Under the pieces are notes generated by a model. The model made no database searches. It had not been told where the DNA came from and saw only the letters and a list, made by a program, of their open reading frames with translations. Shown here piece after piece: positions 33,720 through 41,992 of a stretch of 62,814 nucleotides of DNA. This DNA is from Candidatus Colimorpha pelethequi (lineage in GTDB: Bacteria > Bacteroidota > Bacteroidia > Bacteroidales > P3). Every line of letters begins with the position of its first letter. Position 1 is the stretch's first letter. The translations under genes and the position numbers were made by a program. Location of the stretch: positions 1 through 62,814 of the forward strand of contig JAGHVO010000017.1 of assembly GCA_018064245.1 (NCBI GenBank). Reading direction: 5' to 3'.

Positions 33720-34799
33720 ATGCTCGACCTTCATTGTCAGTTGATTATGGATGAGTTCGAAGAAAAAAGACCTGTCTTCGAACGTATGGAAGAGATTGTG
33801 TCCAATCATCTCAGAAAACTTATTTCGGACAAAGGTATTTATGTGAACGCTGTTGAGTCACGTGTGAAATCCGCGGAGAGTCTGGAAGGCAAGTTGATTC
33901 TCAAAGGTAAGAATTACAGTTGTTTGTCGGATATTACCGACATCCTTGGGTGTCGAGTGGTGACTTTCTATGTTGAGGAGGTGGACAAAATTGCCGCAAT
34001 GGTGGAGTCGGTGTTCGACATAGACTGGGAGCAATCTGTGGACAAACGTAAGAAACTGGATTTGGACCAGTTTGGCTATCAGTCGCTTCATTATATCTGT
34101 CGCATTCCAAAGTCGCTTTATTGTGATGCTTCGTGTCCGGAATTGAACGAATATCGTTTTGAAATACAGATGCGTACGGCGTTGCAGCATGTGTGGGCGA
34201 GCATGCATCACGATACAGGCTACAAGTCGGGTGTGGAAGTTCCCAAGGAGTATCTTCGCAGTCTGAACCGTTTGGCGGGTTTGCTGGAATTGGCTGATGA
34301 GCAGTTTTCCCGCATTCGTACCGAGATTAACGACTATCGCCGTCAGGTGCAGTCGTTGGTGGCTGATGGTAACTTTGACGCGGTGGTGCTCAATGGTGAT
34401 TCTTTTAAGAGCTATATGCAGCTGAATCCTTTCAAGTCGTTGATTGATAAGGTCGCCGGCATCAACCAAGCGGAGGTCTATCAAGACGATTTGACGCCAT
34501 ATCTGCAAGCGTTTTTGCGCATTGGTTGCAAGACCTTGGGCGACATTGAGCGTATTAGACGAGAATGTTCCGAAGACGCTTATCAGTTGAGTCTGCATCA
34601 ATTGGCTTGCACCGATTTGGATATCATCGCTCAATCGGTTGTGTTGCAGAATCTTTGTGTGGTCTATATGGCAAAGCAAGGCTGCAACGAAAAGATGCTA
34701 TGCCAATTCTTTGACGTTGTAAATGGCGAGAATAGCTACAATGCCACTCGGGCCCAACGCATAGCAGAGCAGCTTCGTAACCTTAAATTTGCTGAGTGA
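33720..34799 (+). CDS. RelA/SpoT-domain alarmone synthetase (small-alarmone-synthetase type)
   Basis: This 359-residue protein has a RelA/SpoT synthetase domain at about 30-200: AVESRVKSAESLEGKLILKG, DITDILGCRVVTFYVEEVD, QFGYQSLHYICRIP, FEIQMRTALQHVWASMHHD. It lacks an N-terminal HD hydrolase and the TGS/ACT regulatory region. The C-terminal 150 residues are helical and of unknown role, so it is longer than typical small synthetases. It should make (p)ppGpp from ATP and GTP/GDP. An alarmone hydrolase gene follows 72 bp downstream, which would split the functions of bifunctional Rel across two genes. Confidence 0.9.
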   Translation: MLDLHCQLIMDEFEEKRPVFERMEEIVSNHLRKLISDKGIYVNAVESRVKSAESLEGKLILKGKNYSCLSDITDILGCRVVTFYVEEVDKIAAMVESVFDIDWEQSVDKRKKLDLDQFGYQSLHYICRIPKSLYCDASCPELNEYRFEIQMRTALQHVWASMHHDTGYKSGVEVPKEYLRSLNRLAGLLELADEQFSRIRTEINDYRRQVQSLVADGNFDAVVLNGDSFKSYMQLNPFKSLIDKVAGINQAEVYQDDLTPYLQAFLRIGCKTLGDIERIRRECSEDAYQLSLHQLACTDLDIIAQSVVLQNLCVVYMAKQGCNEKMLCQFFDVVNGENSYNATRAQRIAEQLRNLKFAE

Positions 34800-34869
34800 A
34801 AATTAAGTGATTCGTGACTGGTGGATAGTGACTTGGCTTAATGAATCAAAATTCTTTATTCTTAATTTA
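34798..34869 (+). repeat. Degenerate GTGATTC/GTGACTG heptad tract
   Basis: From the TGA stop of the synthetase, AAGTGATTCGTGACTGGTGG and similar units continue to about 34835, then AT-rich TTATTCTTAA leads to the hydrolase start. Confidence 0.55.
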
Positions 34870-34871
34870 TT

Positions 34872-35438
34872 ATGAATTCTGCTATTCTTGACAAAGCTAT
34901 CGTTTATGCCGTGAAGGCTCATTCTAATACAGAACGTCGGGGCAAGGGTTTCCCCTATATTGTGCATCCGATGGAGGCTGTTTCTATTGTGGCGACGATG
35001 ACATCCGACCAAGACCTGTTGGCTGCTGCCGCCTTGCATGACGTTGTGGAAGACACCGACATTACCGTTGCCCAAATCCGTGAGGAATTTGGCGACCATA
35101 TCGCCTATCTGGTAGAGATGGAAAGCGACAAATTTACGAATCCTAAAGGCGAAAATTTGGGATGGAAAGATCGTAAGCTGGCCTCTTTGGAACGCCTTGC
35201 CAGTGCGCCTAAGGAGGTGAAAATTGTGGCGATGGGCGACAAGTTGAGCAACATGCGCGCCATTGCTATGGATTACAGGAAGATTGGCGACGTGCTGTGG
35301 GATCGTTTCCATGCTCCCAATGGCAAGATTGACCACGAATGGCGTTATCGTGCACTCGTAAAAGCGTTCGATGCTATTTCCGACACGGATGCCTACAAGG
35401 AATTTTCCGCTCTCGTAGATGAGGTCTTTGCAAAATAA
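34872..35438 (+). CDS. HD-domain small alarmone hydrolase (MESH1/SpoT-HD like)
   Basis: This 188-residue HD protein has GKGFPYIVHPMEAVSIVATM with the first His, AALHDVVEDTDITVAQIREEFG with the HD metal pair and EDT, and VKIVAMGDKLSNMRA. These match the hydrolase domain of Rel/SpoT and the stand-alone MESH1 enzyme that removes pyrophosphate from ppGpp (or phosphate from NADPH). Its position right after the synthetase argues for a ppGpp make-and-break pair. No TGS or synthetase domain is attached. A convergent tRNA-Val and a shared terminator follow. Confidence 0.88.
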   Translation: MNSAILDKAIVYAVKAHSNTERRGKGFPYIVHPMEAVSIVATMTSDQDLLAAAALHDVVEDTDITVAQIREEFGDHIAYLVEMESDKFTNPKGENLGWKDRKLASLERLASAPKEVKIVAMGDKLSNMRAIAMDYRKIGDVLWDRFHAPNGKIDHEWRYRALVKAFDAISDTDAYKEFSALVDEVFAK

Positions 35439-35460
35439 AAGCACATCTTGTAGGATGTGC
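35434..35460 (-). terminator. Terminator between the HD gene and tRNA-Val(CAC)
   Basis: GCACATC (35441-35447) pairs with GATGTGC (35454-35460). On the minus strand it is followed by a T-rich run (opposite 35434-35440), so it serves the tRNA; it may also stop + strand transcription. Confidence 0.65.
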
Positions 35461-35470
35461 CTTTGTGGAG

Positions 35471-35545
35471 TGATCCGTGGGAGATTTGAACTCTCGACCT
35501 CTTGCGTGTGAAGCAAGCGCTCTGAACCAACTGAGCTAACGGATC
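35471..35545 (-). tRNA. tRNA-Val (anticodon CAC)
   Basis: Read on the minus strand, acceptor GATCCGT pairs with ACGGATC. The anticodon stem CTTGC/GCAAG encloses TTCACAC, giving anticodon CAC (Val). The T stem has one A-C mismatch. CCA is not encoded, unlike tRNA-Val(GAC) at 27.2 kb. Confidence 0.93.
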
Positions 35546-35565
35546 GTTTTGCTTGAAAACGAGTG

Positions 35566-35573
35566 CAAAGGTA
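35566..35573 (-). promoter_or_regulatory. -7 element TACCTTTG (minus) for tRNA-Val(CAC)
   Basis: Exact TAnnTTTG match on the minus strand, 20 bp upstream of the tRNA 5' end. Confidence 0.6.
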
Positions 35574-35711
35574 CGACATTTTTCCCACATAGAAAAATAT
35601 TTTTCTGCAAGAGACGAACAATTTGTTGATTTGTAATAGTGTCGCTTGATTTTTGATCGCCATTTCTTGGCACTTGAATTTTTTTTTCATCAATATATAA
35701 TTTACATTCTT

Positions 35712-36356
35712 ATGGCAGACAACTATCTGGAAAAGAGATATGAAGAGGTCTTTGGACAAGGCAAGACCAAAGTGAAAAAAGTCGGACATACGCTCGATGA
35801 GTTGTTGTTGAAAAACCGCAGCTGTCGTGGCTACAACAAGTCTTTTGTGGTTTCCGAAGATATGTTGCGCCGTATTGTGCAGGTTAATACGCGTATTGCT
35901 TCGGGATGCAACCGTCAGGTGCTTCGCTATCGTCTCGTGACGCAAGGTTCGGAGTCAGTTGCTGTGCTGAAATCTGTGAAAATGGGTGCGGCGTTGCCTG
36001 AACTCCACTTGCCATTTCCTGATACGGAACCGGAAGCTTTTATCGTCGTTTGCTGTGAAGGTGCCGAAAACAAGTTGGTGGACATTGATTTGGGCATCTC
36101 CTTGCAGAGCATGACGTTGAAGGTGACCGAAATGGGATTAAGCAGTTTGATAATTGGCGCTTTCAACAAGGAAACCATCAAAGAGACGCTTTCGCTCGAG
36201 TTGGAACCTTTGGCAATCTTGGCGGTTGGCAAAGGCGTTGAGAAGTTCGAATTGGTTCCTATCTCCAAGGAAGAAAGTCACGCCTACTATCGCAATAATG
36301 GCGTGCACTATATTCCAAAAGTACGTTTGGAGGATTTGATAGTCGTAAAAGACTGA
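35712..36356 (+). CDS. Nitroreductase family protein
   Basis: ATG 35712 gives 214 residues; upstream in-frame codons to 35646 are AT-rich and unlikely to be coding. The FMN-binding N-terminal motif is LLLKNRSCRGYNKSFVVSED, the middle contains DLGISLQSMTLKVTEMGLSS, and SLELEPLAILAVGKG is the C-terminal flavin-site strand. The family reduces nitro compounds, quinones or enones with NAD(P)H and FMN. The substrate cannot be assigned. The stop is 1 bp from the end of the convergent crcB gene. Confidence 0.9.
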   Translation: MADNYLEKRYEEVFGQGKTKVKKVGHTLDELLLKNRSCRGYNKSFVVSEDMLRRIVQVNTRIASGCNRQVLRYRLVTQGSESVAVLKSVKMGAALPELHLPFPDTEPEAFIVVCCEGAENKLVDIDLGISLQSMTLKVTEMGLSSLIIGAFNKETIKETLSLELEPLAILAVGKGVEKFELVPISKEESHAYYRNNGVHYIPKVRLEDLIVVKD

Positions 36357-36357
36357 T

Positions 36358-36732
36358 TTAGATTTTTCTGCCCAGCAGATAACCGCAGTAGAGTAGGGCG
36401 AGTCCAATGAAAATACTCAGTGCTGCGTAGCCTATGGCATAGAACATCTCTCCGCCACGCATAAGCTTGAAACCGTCGTTGATGAAGGTGCTGAAGGTGG
36501 TGAAACCGCCGCAGATTCCAAATACAAGGAACAATCTGAGGTTGTTGCTAATGTTGCCGCCTTTGTCAATAACCCCGCAGATAACTCCCAAAATCATGCA
36601 TCCGACGATGTTCACTATCATTGTGGCCCACGACGAGTGTATGCGGAGATGGTCTGTCAGGAGATAGACCAAATAGCGCAACATTCCACCAAGGCAGCTT
36701 CCTGCGCCAACGCAAAGAATCGCTTTAATCAT
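36358..36732 (-). CDS. crcB: CrcB/FluC fluoride channel
   Basis: This 124-residue protein with four membrane helices has the FluC signatures GGMLRYLVYLL (N-terminal), WATMIVNIVGCMILG with the conserved Asn, and FGICGGFTTFSTF (Phe box and Na-site). It forms dual-topology dimeric fluoride channels. I looked for a fluoride riboswitch in the short gap upstream (36733-36763) and see none. The DUF456 gene lies just upstream on the same strand, so they are probably co-transcribed. Confidence 0.93.
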   Translation of the reverse strand: MIKAILCVGAGSCLGGMLRYLVYLLTDHLRIHSSWATMIVNIVGCMILGVICGVIDKGGNISNNLRLFLVFGICGGFTTFSTFINDGFKLMRGGEMFYAIGYAALSIFIGLALLYCGYLLGRKI

Positions 36733-36763
36733 ATTTTCATAATTAAATATTCACGGTTTGCCG

Positions 36764-37258
36764 CTATACAAAAATATCTTTCACGATAAATACTAAGGCA
36801 ATGATGCCATAGGCCAATTTCATGAGAGTGCCGGTCAAGAAACCGACAAAGGCTCCGAAAGCGGCTTTCAGGGCGATGTTGGTAGGTTTGTGGTTGAGCA
36901 GTTCGCCGATAAAGGCCCCGATGAAAGGCCAAAAGATGACGCCCAGTAGTCCTTGAGGTCCGAAAGGCAGTCCAACGATAGAAATCACCAACCCGATGTT
37001 GCATCCCCAGATGCCGTATTTACTCCCGCCGAATTTCTTGGTACTCATCGATGGCACAACATAGTCGAGTACGGTAATTATTGCGGCGATGAGTGCGGCG
37101 ATGAATAAGAAACTGTTGCTCAAGTCGCCATAGCTGCTGATGGCAATCAGCAAGAGTCCTATCCAACTTACGGGAGGCCCTGGCAGTCCAGGAATAATGG
37201 ATCCCAGAATGCCGATGATGCCACACAGACAAGCCATTATTATAAGAAAGATATCCAT
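36764..37258 (-). CDS. DUF456 family membrane protein
   Basis: This 164-residue protein has four or five helices. The Gly/Pro-rich opening CGIIGILGSIIPGLPGPPVS and WPFIGAFIGELL are characteristic of DUF456, with GxxxG-type repeats typical of glycine-zipper helices. Function is unknown. It lies 31 bp upstream of crcB and 22 bp downstream of the GNAT-HD gene. Confidence 0.85.
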   Translation of the reverse strand: MDIFLIIMACLCGIIGILGSIIPGLPGPPVSWIGLLLIAISSYGDLSNSFLFIAALIAAIITVLDYVVPSMSTKKFGGSKYGIWGCNIGLVISIVGLPFGPQGLLGVIFWPFIGAFIGELLNHKPTNIALKAAFGAFVGFLTGTLMKLAYGIIALVFIVKDIFV

Positions 37259-37280
37259 ATTCTGTTTGTGTGTTCTTGAA

Positions 37281-38387
37281 TTAAAGTTCTTTGTAAAGCG
37301 CTTCGAACATTTTGCGCAATTCGGTTTCGTTGTTGATGAGTGCTCTCAGTTCTTCCAAGTGTTGCTGGTTAGGCGATTGGGGAAGCCACAGTTTGATGTA
37401 GCCATCTTCGGCGTATTTCTCGTGAAGATGTTGCAAGGTGCGTTGCCAGTGTCCCTCCTTGTTGAGCGACGGGTTGTTGGCGAGTCCGTATTCTATGGTA
37501 CGACGTACGATTTTTTCTTTGGAAATGTCGCGGTCGGCTTCCGCCACAACCTTTCCGTAGATGCTGCGGGGCTCTTTGTTTGACGATGCGCGGTGGTCTT
37601 CGGCGGCTTGCGCCATTGTCTCAATCTGCTCTGGGGTGAACCATTTGCGTAAATTGCTGTCGTTTCGGATGATGTTTCCTGAAATAATGTGGTGAAGTTC
37701 TCTGTTTTCGCCCGCTCCAGTGTCGTGGAATGCGGCAATGGCGTAGATCATCGAATGGTTGATGGGATAGTGTTGCGCCAATAGCATACAATTATCTATT
37801 ACGCTGAGTATATGGTCTCTGCGGTGGGCTTTGTCGAAATTGTCGTGTATGGGCAGAATTTCTTGTTCCACATATTTTCGTAGCGACAACGGAACTTCGT
37901 GGTAGATGAGTTTTTGGTAGGCTTTGCGTGGCGTTCCATCAGCGACGTAGATGATGACGCAGTAGCGGAAATTCAGCTGCTCGAGGATGTGTTGCACGAT
38001 GATGTTGTCGGCGTGGGTGTCGGCGCGCAGCGAGTTTACCTGTTGTTCGCACCATTCAATGCATTGGCGTGCAATGAGATGCTGTCCAGGTGCGCAGGCC
38101 AGTCGATGGATTGTTCCGTAAACAAGGGAAGTGTCGGTCCATTCGCCTTTTTCGATCTTGCTGTAGGTCGGGTCGTCGCCAATGATGAACGAAAAGCATC
38201 CCACGACATTGTCGTTGTCGCAAATACAGTAGAAATCACCATTTTGGATGTCGTTTACAATGATTTCGCGTTGCGGATATCCGTTGCTCCATTGCGTGGC
38301 GTTTCCGTTGCGACGCATAATTTGCCTCGAATTGTCGAAGAGCCGCATGGCAATTTCCAAGTCCGAAAGTGTCGCTTTCCGTATCAT
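37281..38387 (-). CDS. GNAT acetyltransferase fused to an HD phosphohydrolase domain
   Basis: This 368-residue protein has two parts. Residues 1-155 are a GNAT fold (MIRKATLSDLEIAMRLFDNS, VVGCFSFIIGDDPTYSKIE, the CoA loop region HRLACAPGQHLIARQCIEWC and LRADTHADN). Residues about 165-340 are an HD domain (HDNFDKAHRRDHILSVIDNC, AIAAFHDTGAGENRELHHI with HD, ADRDISKEK). Stand-alone GNAT proteins with the LRADTHADN ending are common in Bacteroidota; joining one to an HD hydrolase is unusual. The acetylated and hydrolysed substrates are unknown. It is the first gene of the minus-strand GNAT-HD, DUF456, crcB group. Confidence 0.83.
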   Translation of the reverse strand: MIRKATLSDLEIAMRLFDNSRQIMRRNGNATQWSNGYPQREIIVNDIQNGDFYCICDNDNVVGCFSFIIGDDPTYSKIEKGEWTDTSLVYGTIHRLACAPGQHLIARQCIEWCEQQVNSLRADTHADNIIVQHILEQLNFRYCVIIYVADGTPRKAYQKLIYHEVPLSLRKYVEQEILPIHDNFDKAHRRDHILSVIDNCMLLAQHYPINHSMIYAIAAFHDTGAGENRELHHIISGNIIRNDSNLRKWFTPEQIETMAQAAEDHRASSNKEPRSIYGKVVAEADRDISKEKIVRRTIEYGLANNPSLNKEGHWQRTLQHLHEKYAEDGYIKLWLPQSPNQQHLEELRALINNETELRKMFEALYKEL

Positions 38388-38518
38388 TTGTTTGTCTGCT
38401 TGAACTGTTCAATATTAACGTGGATTCTGCAAAAAAATTGCAAGGGCGCAACATCTTTCAATTTGCAAATTTTTGAATAGGATATACCAAAAACAATAAA
38501 ACTGCGTTACTAAAAGTA

Positions 38519-39760
38519 ATGAGAAGAAAAATACTTACCATAGTTGCCCTTTTTGCGCTCGTGATGCCTCTTTCTGCGCAAACTGTTTCGGAAAAGGAGG
38601 CGGAAACGATGTCAGCCAAGTATGTCGCTAATTACGACAGTCTGCTGAATAGTTATTATATCAAGAAATACTCCCATCGCGATTCCCGCCACAACCGTAC
38701 GGTGTCGTTGGCCGATTTCGACCAAATTCCCGACTCTGTGTTTGCCGCGCGGTTGCGCAGTCTCCATACGGTGGTTCCGATGAATTACAATAACGTGGTT
38801 CGCTCTTATATCCGAATGTATCTCAAGCGAATGAGTACGCGATTGGATGCGATGCTTACGCTTTCGGAATATTATTATCCGATGTTCGAGGAAGTGTTGA
38901 ACCGCTATGGCGTACCCGAGGAATTGAAATATCTTACCATTGTGGAGTCGGCAATGAATCCCCAAGCCACTTCGCGCGTAGGCGCGGCGGGTCTGTGGCA
39001 GTTTATGTACACCACAGGCAAGGCCTACGATATGGAAGTCAACTCTGTGGTGGACGATCGTCGCGACCCCTACAAGTCCACTGTTGCCGCGGCGCGTTAC
39101 CTCAAGGATCTCTACCGAATCTATGGCGACTGGTCGTTGGCCATAGCTGCCTACAACTGCGGTCCCGGCAACATCAACAAGGCCATGGCGCGTACGGGCG
39201 GCAAGAATTTCTGGCAGATATACAACGCGTTACCTCAGGAAACGCGAGGCTACATTCCTGCCTTTGTGGCAGCTACCTATGTGATGAAGTTCTATCCCGA
39301 ACATGGGTTGCGTCCGCAGAAAATCTCCTTGCCCGTACATTCCGACACGGTGATGGTTCATGATGACATCTTGATGTGCTATGTCTCAAAGTACACGGGT
39401 GTTTCGATGGAAGAACTGCGTACCCTCAATCCACAATATCGGGTGGGGATGATTCCTGGAAGTTCGGGCGACTACAGTCTGTGTCTGCCTGTCGATAAAA
39501 TGCGTTCCTTTGTACGCATGCAAGACTCCATCTCGTTGTTGTCCCGCGATTCGTTGAATCATAAGCCCACCATGGTGGAACCTGATAAAAAGGCAACCGC
39601 CTCCGTGCAGTCTTCTGGAGAAAAATACCATACGGTGAAAAAGGGTGAAACGCTCTCCTCTATTGCCAGAAAGTACGGCACCACGGTAAGTGCATTGAAA
39701 AAGAAGAATAAGTTGCGCTCAGAAAAAATCCGTTATGGTCAACGCTTGAGAGTTAGATGA
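38519..39760 (+). CDS. MltD-like lytic transglycosylase with LysM domain
   Basis: This 413-residue protein has a signal peptide (MRRKILTIVALFALVMPLSA-Q). The lysozyme-like SLT domain at about 118-260 has the catalytic Glu143 in TIVESAMNPQATSRVGAAGL and AAYNCGPGNINKAMARTGG. The C-terminal LysM repeat (about 366-413, YHTVKKGETLSSIARKYGTT) binds peptidoglycan. It cleaves glycan strands to 1,6-anhydro products in the periplasm. A second, weaker LysM-like segment lies before the linker. The next two genes (FtsB-like and NlpC/P60) are also envelope genes, so this is a small wall-metabolism operon. Confidence 0.93.
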   Translation: MRRKILTIVALFALVMPLSAQTVSEKEAETMSAKYVANYDSLLNSYYIKKYSHRDSRHNRTVSLADFDQIPDSVFAARLRSLHTVVPMNYNNVVRSYIRMYLKRMSTRLDAMLTLSEYYYPMFEEVLNRYGVPEELKYLTIVESAMNPQATSRVGAAGLWQFMYTTGKAYDMEVNSVVDDRRDPYKSTVAAARYLKDLYRIYGDWSLAIAAYNCGPGNINKAMARTGGKNFWQIYNALPQETRGYIPAFVAATYVMKFYPEHGLRPQKISLPVHSDTVMVHDDILMCYVSKYTGVSMEELRTLNPQYRVGMIPGSSGDYSLCLPVDKMRSFVRMQDSISLLSRDSLNHKPTMVEPDKKATASVQSSGEKYHTVKKGETLSSIARKYGTTVSALKKKNKLRSEKIRYGQRLRVR

Positions 39761-39772
39761 GAACATTGATAT

Positions 39773-40063
39773 ATGAATACTTTCCTGAAAATCATTAAAA
39801 ACAAGTATTTCATTGCCACGTTGGTATTTCTCGTCATTGTGCTTTTTTTGGACGAGAATAACCTTTTTGTGCTTCATCGCCTCAACAAAGAGGTGAAAAC
39901 CTTGCATGAAGAGGAAAGTCAGTTGCGTGAAAACATTGCGGCAGACAGTATTCATGTCCATAACTTGGTGGGCGATCTTGACTCCTTGGAACGCTATGGA
40001 CGAGAGGAATACTATATGAAACGTCCCGAGGAGGATGTTTTTGTCGTTGGCGGCAAAGAATAG
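39773..40063 (+). CDS. FtsB/DivIC-like septum protein
   Basis: This 96-residue protein has one N-terminal membrane helix (FIATLVFLVIVLFLDENNLF) and a short coiled coil (LNKEVKTLHEEESQLRENIA), then EEYYMKRPEEDVFVV, where the YxMKRPxEDVF ending is typical of Bacteroidota DivIC/FtsB proteins. It would act with FtsL and FtsQ in division. It starts 12 bp after the transglycosylase gene and is surely co-transcribed. Confidence 0.9.
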   Translation: MNTFLKIIKNKYFIATLVFLVIVLFLDENNLFVLHRLNKEVKTLHEEESQLRENIAADSIHVHNLVGDLDSLERYGREEYYMKRPEEDVFVVGGKE

Positions 40064-40101
40064 GCCTCCATTTTCAAATAATCACTTTTAATTTTCTACA
40101 A

Positions 40102-40710
40102 ATGAAACGTACCTTTACCTTGATATTTGTTGCGGTTGTTGTCGCTTTTTCCTTTTCGTCTTGTGCCTATATCAAGAAGATGTTACATACCGATTTAGAG
40201 GATGAAGATTTTATCATCTCCCAACTTTATCAAGATGAACTGGTGCAGGAAGTTCCCTATCATCCGCAGACTGCAACTCCAACTACAGGGAAGACAAAGT
40301 CCAAATCCGCTTCTTTGTCGGCCTTGCGTACGGCAAGCAGCGACAATGCACTATATGATGCCATTGATCCTTGGATGGGCGTGCCTTACAAGTATGGTGG
40401 CACGACAAAGTCGGGCGTAGATTGTTCGGGTTTTGTGGGCGCCGTCTATAAGTCGGCATATGGCATTACGTTGCACCGAGTGGCGCGCGACATTCAGCAA
40501 GATGTTACTTTTGTCGAGCGTGGCGACTTGCGTGAGGGCGATATCTTGTTCTTTACCAATAGCAAAGGCAATGTATCCCATGTGGGAATTTATTTGAGAG
40601 ACGAGACTTTTGTCCATTCTTCCACTTCTAACGGAGTGAGTCTGAGCCAGCTCAATAGCACTTATTGGTCGCAGCATTATTATAAGGCTGGTCGAGTCAG
40701 TCGTAAATAA
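40102..40710 (+). CDS. NlpC/P60 (C40) peptidoglycan hydrolase lipoprotein
   Basis: This 202-residue protein starts with a lipoprotein signal (FSFSSC, Cys near residue 17). The C-terminal NlpC/P60 domain has catalytic Cys108 in SGVDCSGFVGAVY and the His in NVSHVGIYLR. Such enzymes cut D-Glu-mDAP bonds in peptide stems. It follows the transglycosylase and FtsB-like genes closely. After its stop come GTGAGTTGTGTTTAGTG heptad-like units. Confidence 0.92.
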   Translation: MKRTFTLIFVAVVVAFSFSSCAYIKKMLHTDLEDEDFIISQLYQDELVQEVPYHPQTATPTTGKTKSKSASLSALRTASSDNALYDAIDPWMGVPYKYGGTTKSGVDCSGFVGAVYKSAYGITLHRVARDIQQDVTFVERGDLREGDILFFTNSKGNVSHVGIYLRDETFVHSSTSNGVSLSQLNSTYWSQHYYKAGRVSRK

Positions 40711-40766
40711 GTGAGTTGTGTTTAGTGCATAGTGATCAGGTTTAATCCTTCAATCTCGTTTTTGTG

Positions 40767-41894
40767 ATGCGTAGATTCGTTTCCTCTTTTTTCCTCTTTT
40801 TGTTGATCTCCGTGTCGTTGTCGGCGCAAGATTCGTCTTATGCGCGTCGCATAATCGCGGGACTTACCGATTCCTCGATGTGGGGCAGGGGGTATAGTTA
40901 TGGCGGCGACGCTCGGGCTGCCGAGTTTATCCGTGCAGAGTTTCGGAGCTTGGGCGTTGAACCATTGGGCGATGACTATTTCCAGTATTATCCTTTGGAT
41001 GTATATGGTTTTGAAGGCAACTGTGAGTTGTATATCAATGGCGAGGCGCTTGTGCCGTATGAACAGTTTCGGGTGGTGCCTGCCTATAGCGCCAAGCGTC
41101 GTATGGAGGCTTCCTGGAGTAGAACAGTTGATGGCGTGGCCATTGTTGGTGTGGAAAAACTCTCCACGATGGTTCCGGTCACGGGTGGAAAAACCACAAC
41201 GCCGGTGTCTATCGAAGTGCTTCAATCCGCCTTGCCGAAGAAGGTGAAAAAGGTGAAGTTTCAGCTTCCGATACAACATTATCCTCAATATCGTACCCAG
41301 AATGTGTGCGGAATGGTGCGAGGTGAGACTGACACAATGTTGGTTTTTACTGCTCATTACGACCATTGTGGCACGATGGGTGACAATGTGCTGTTTCCTG
41401 GGGCGCACGATAATGCCAGTGGCGTTGCCGCCGTATTGGACATAGCGCGCATGGCGACGTTGCAGAAACCGCACTATACGATGGTTTTCATGCTTTTCAG
41501 CGGAGAAGAGACGGGACTTTGCGGCTCTCTGTATGCCGCCACACATCCTTTGGTGGACTTTTCCAAGGTGCGTCTGCTCACCAACATTGATATGTTCTGC
41601 GGTGGCGACGAGGGATTTATGGTGGTGAATGCCAACGATTCTTTGACAAGTCCTTTTGTTAAGGTAATGGAGGAAGAATCCGCTCAGATGGAGCATCCTG
41701 TGGTGGTGAAACGTCGTAACAACGCCGCCAACAGCGACCATTACTGGTTTTCTCAGTTGTGTCCGGCGATATTTATCTACACTCTCGGCGGACCTTATGG
41801 CGGCTACCATGACCCCGCCGACACCTGCGAAGGCTGTGGCTTGCGGAATTACCAAGACATTCTTTCTGTCATTCGCCAAGTTTTGATGAGGTAA
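40767..41894 (+). CDS. Secreted M28 family zinc aminopeptidase
   Basis: ATG 40767 gives 375 residues (GTG 40764 would add one). It has a signal peptide (RRFVSSFFLFLLISVSLSAQ). Zinc-ligand motifs of M28 are present: TAHYDHCGTM, GAHDNASGVAAVLDIAR, FSGEETGLCGS with the catalytic Glu, and GGPYGGYHDPADTCE with the terminal His. It probably removes N-terminal residues from peptides in the periplasm or at the surface. No T9SS sorting domain is seen. Confidence 0.92.
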   Translation: MRRFVSSFFLFLLISVSLSAQDSSYARRIIAGLTDSSMWGRGYSYGGDARAAEFIRAEFRSLGVEPLGDDYFQYYPLDVYGFEGNCELYINGEALVPYEQFRVVPAYSAKRRMEASWSRTVDGVAIVGVEKLSTMVPVTGGKTTTPVSIEVLQSALPKKVKKVKFQLPIQHYPQYRTQNVCGMVRGETDTMLVFTAHYDHCGTMGDNVLFPGAHDNASGVAAVLDIARMATLQKPHYTMVFMLFSGEETGLCGSLYAATHPLVDFSKVRLLTNIDMFCGGDEGFMVVNANDSLTSPFVKVMEEESAQMEHPVVVKRRNNAANSDHYWFSQLCPAIFIYTLGGPYGGYHDPADTCEGCGLRNYQDILSVIRQVLMR

Positions 41895-41992
41895 AAAACT
41901 TGATGCGTGATCGTTGGATTATGTAAATCGCCGTTGATTTGAATTAATGGTAATTGTCTCAACAATAAGCAAATTTCCAATATAAACCGATA

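Noticed and set aside
34803..35945. 380-codon minus-strand frame crossing the HD gene, the tRNA-Val and the nitroreductase start
   Set aside because: It runs through a tRNA and two real genes on the other strand and matches no family.
36733..36763. Fluoride riboswitch upstream of crcB
   Set aside because: The gap is 31 bp and AT-rich; there is no room or motif for the riboswitch fold.
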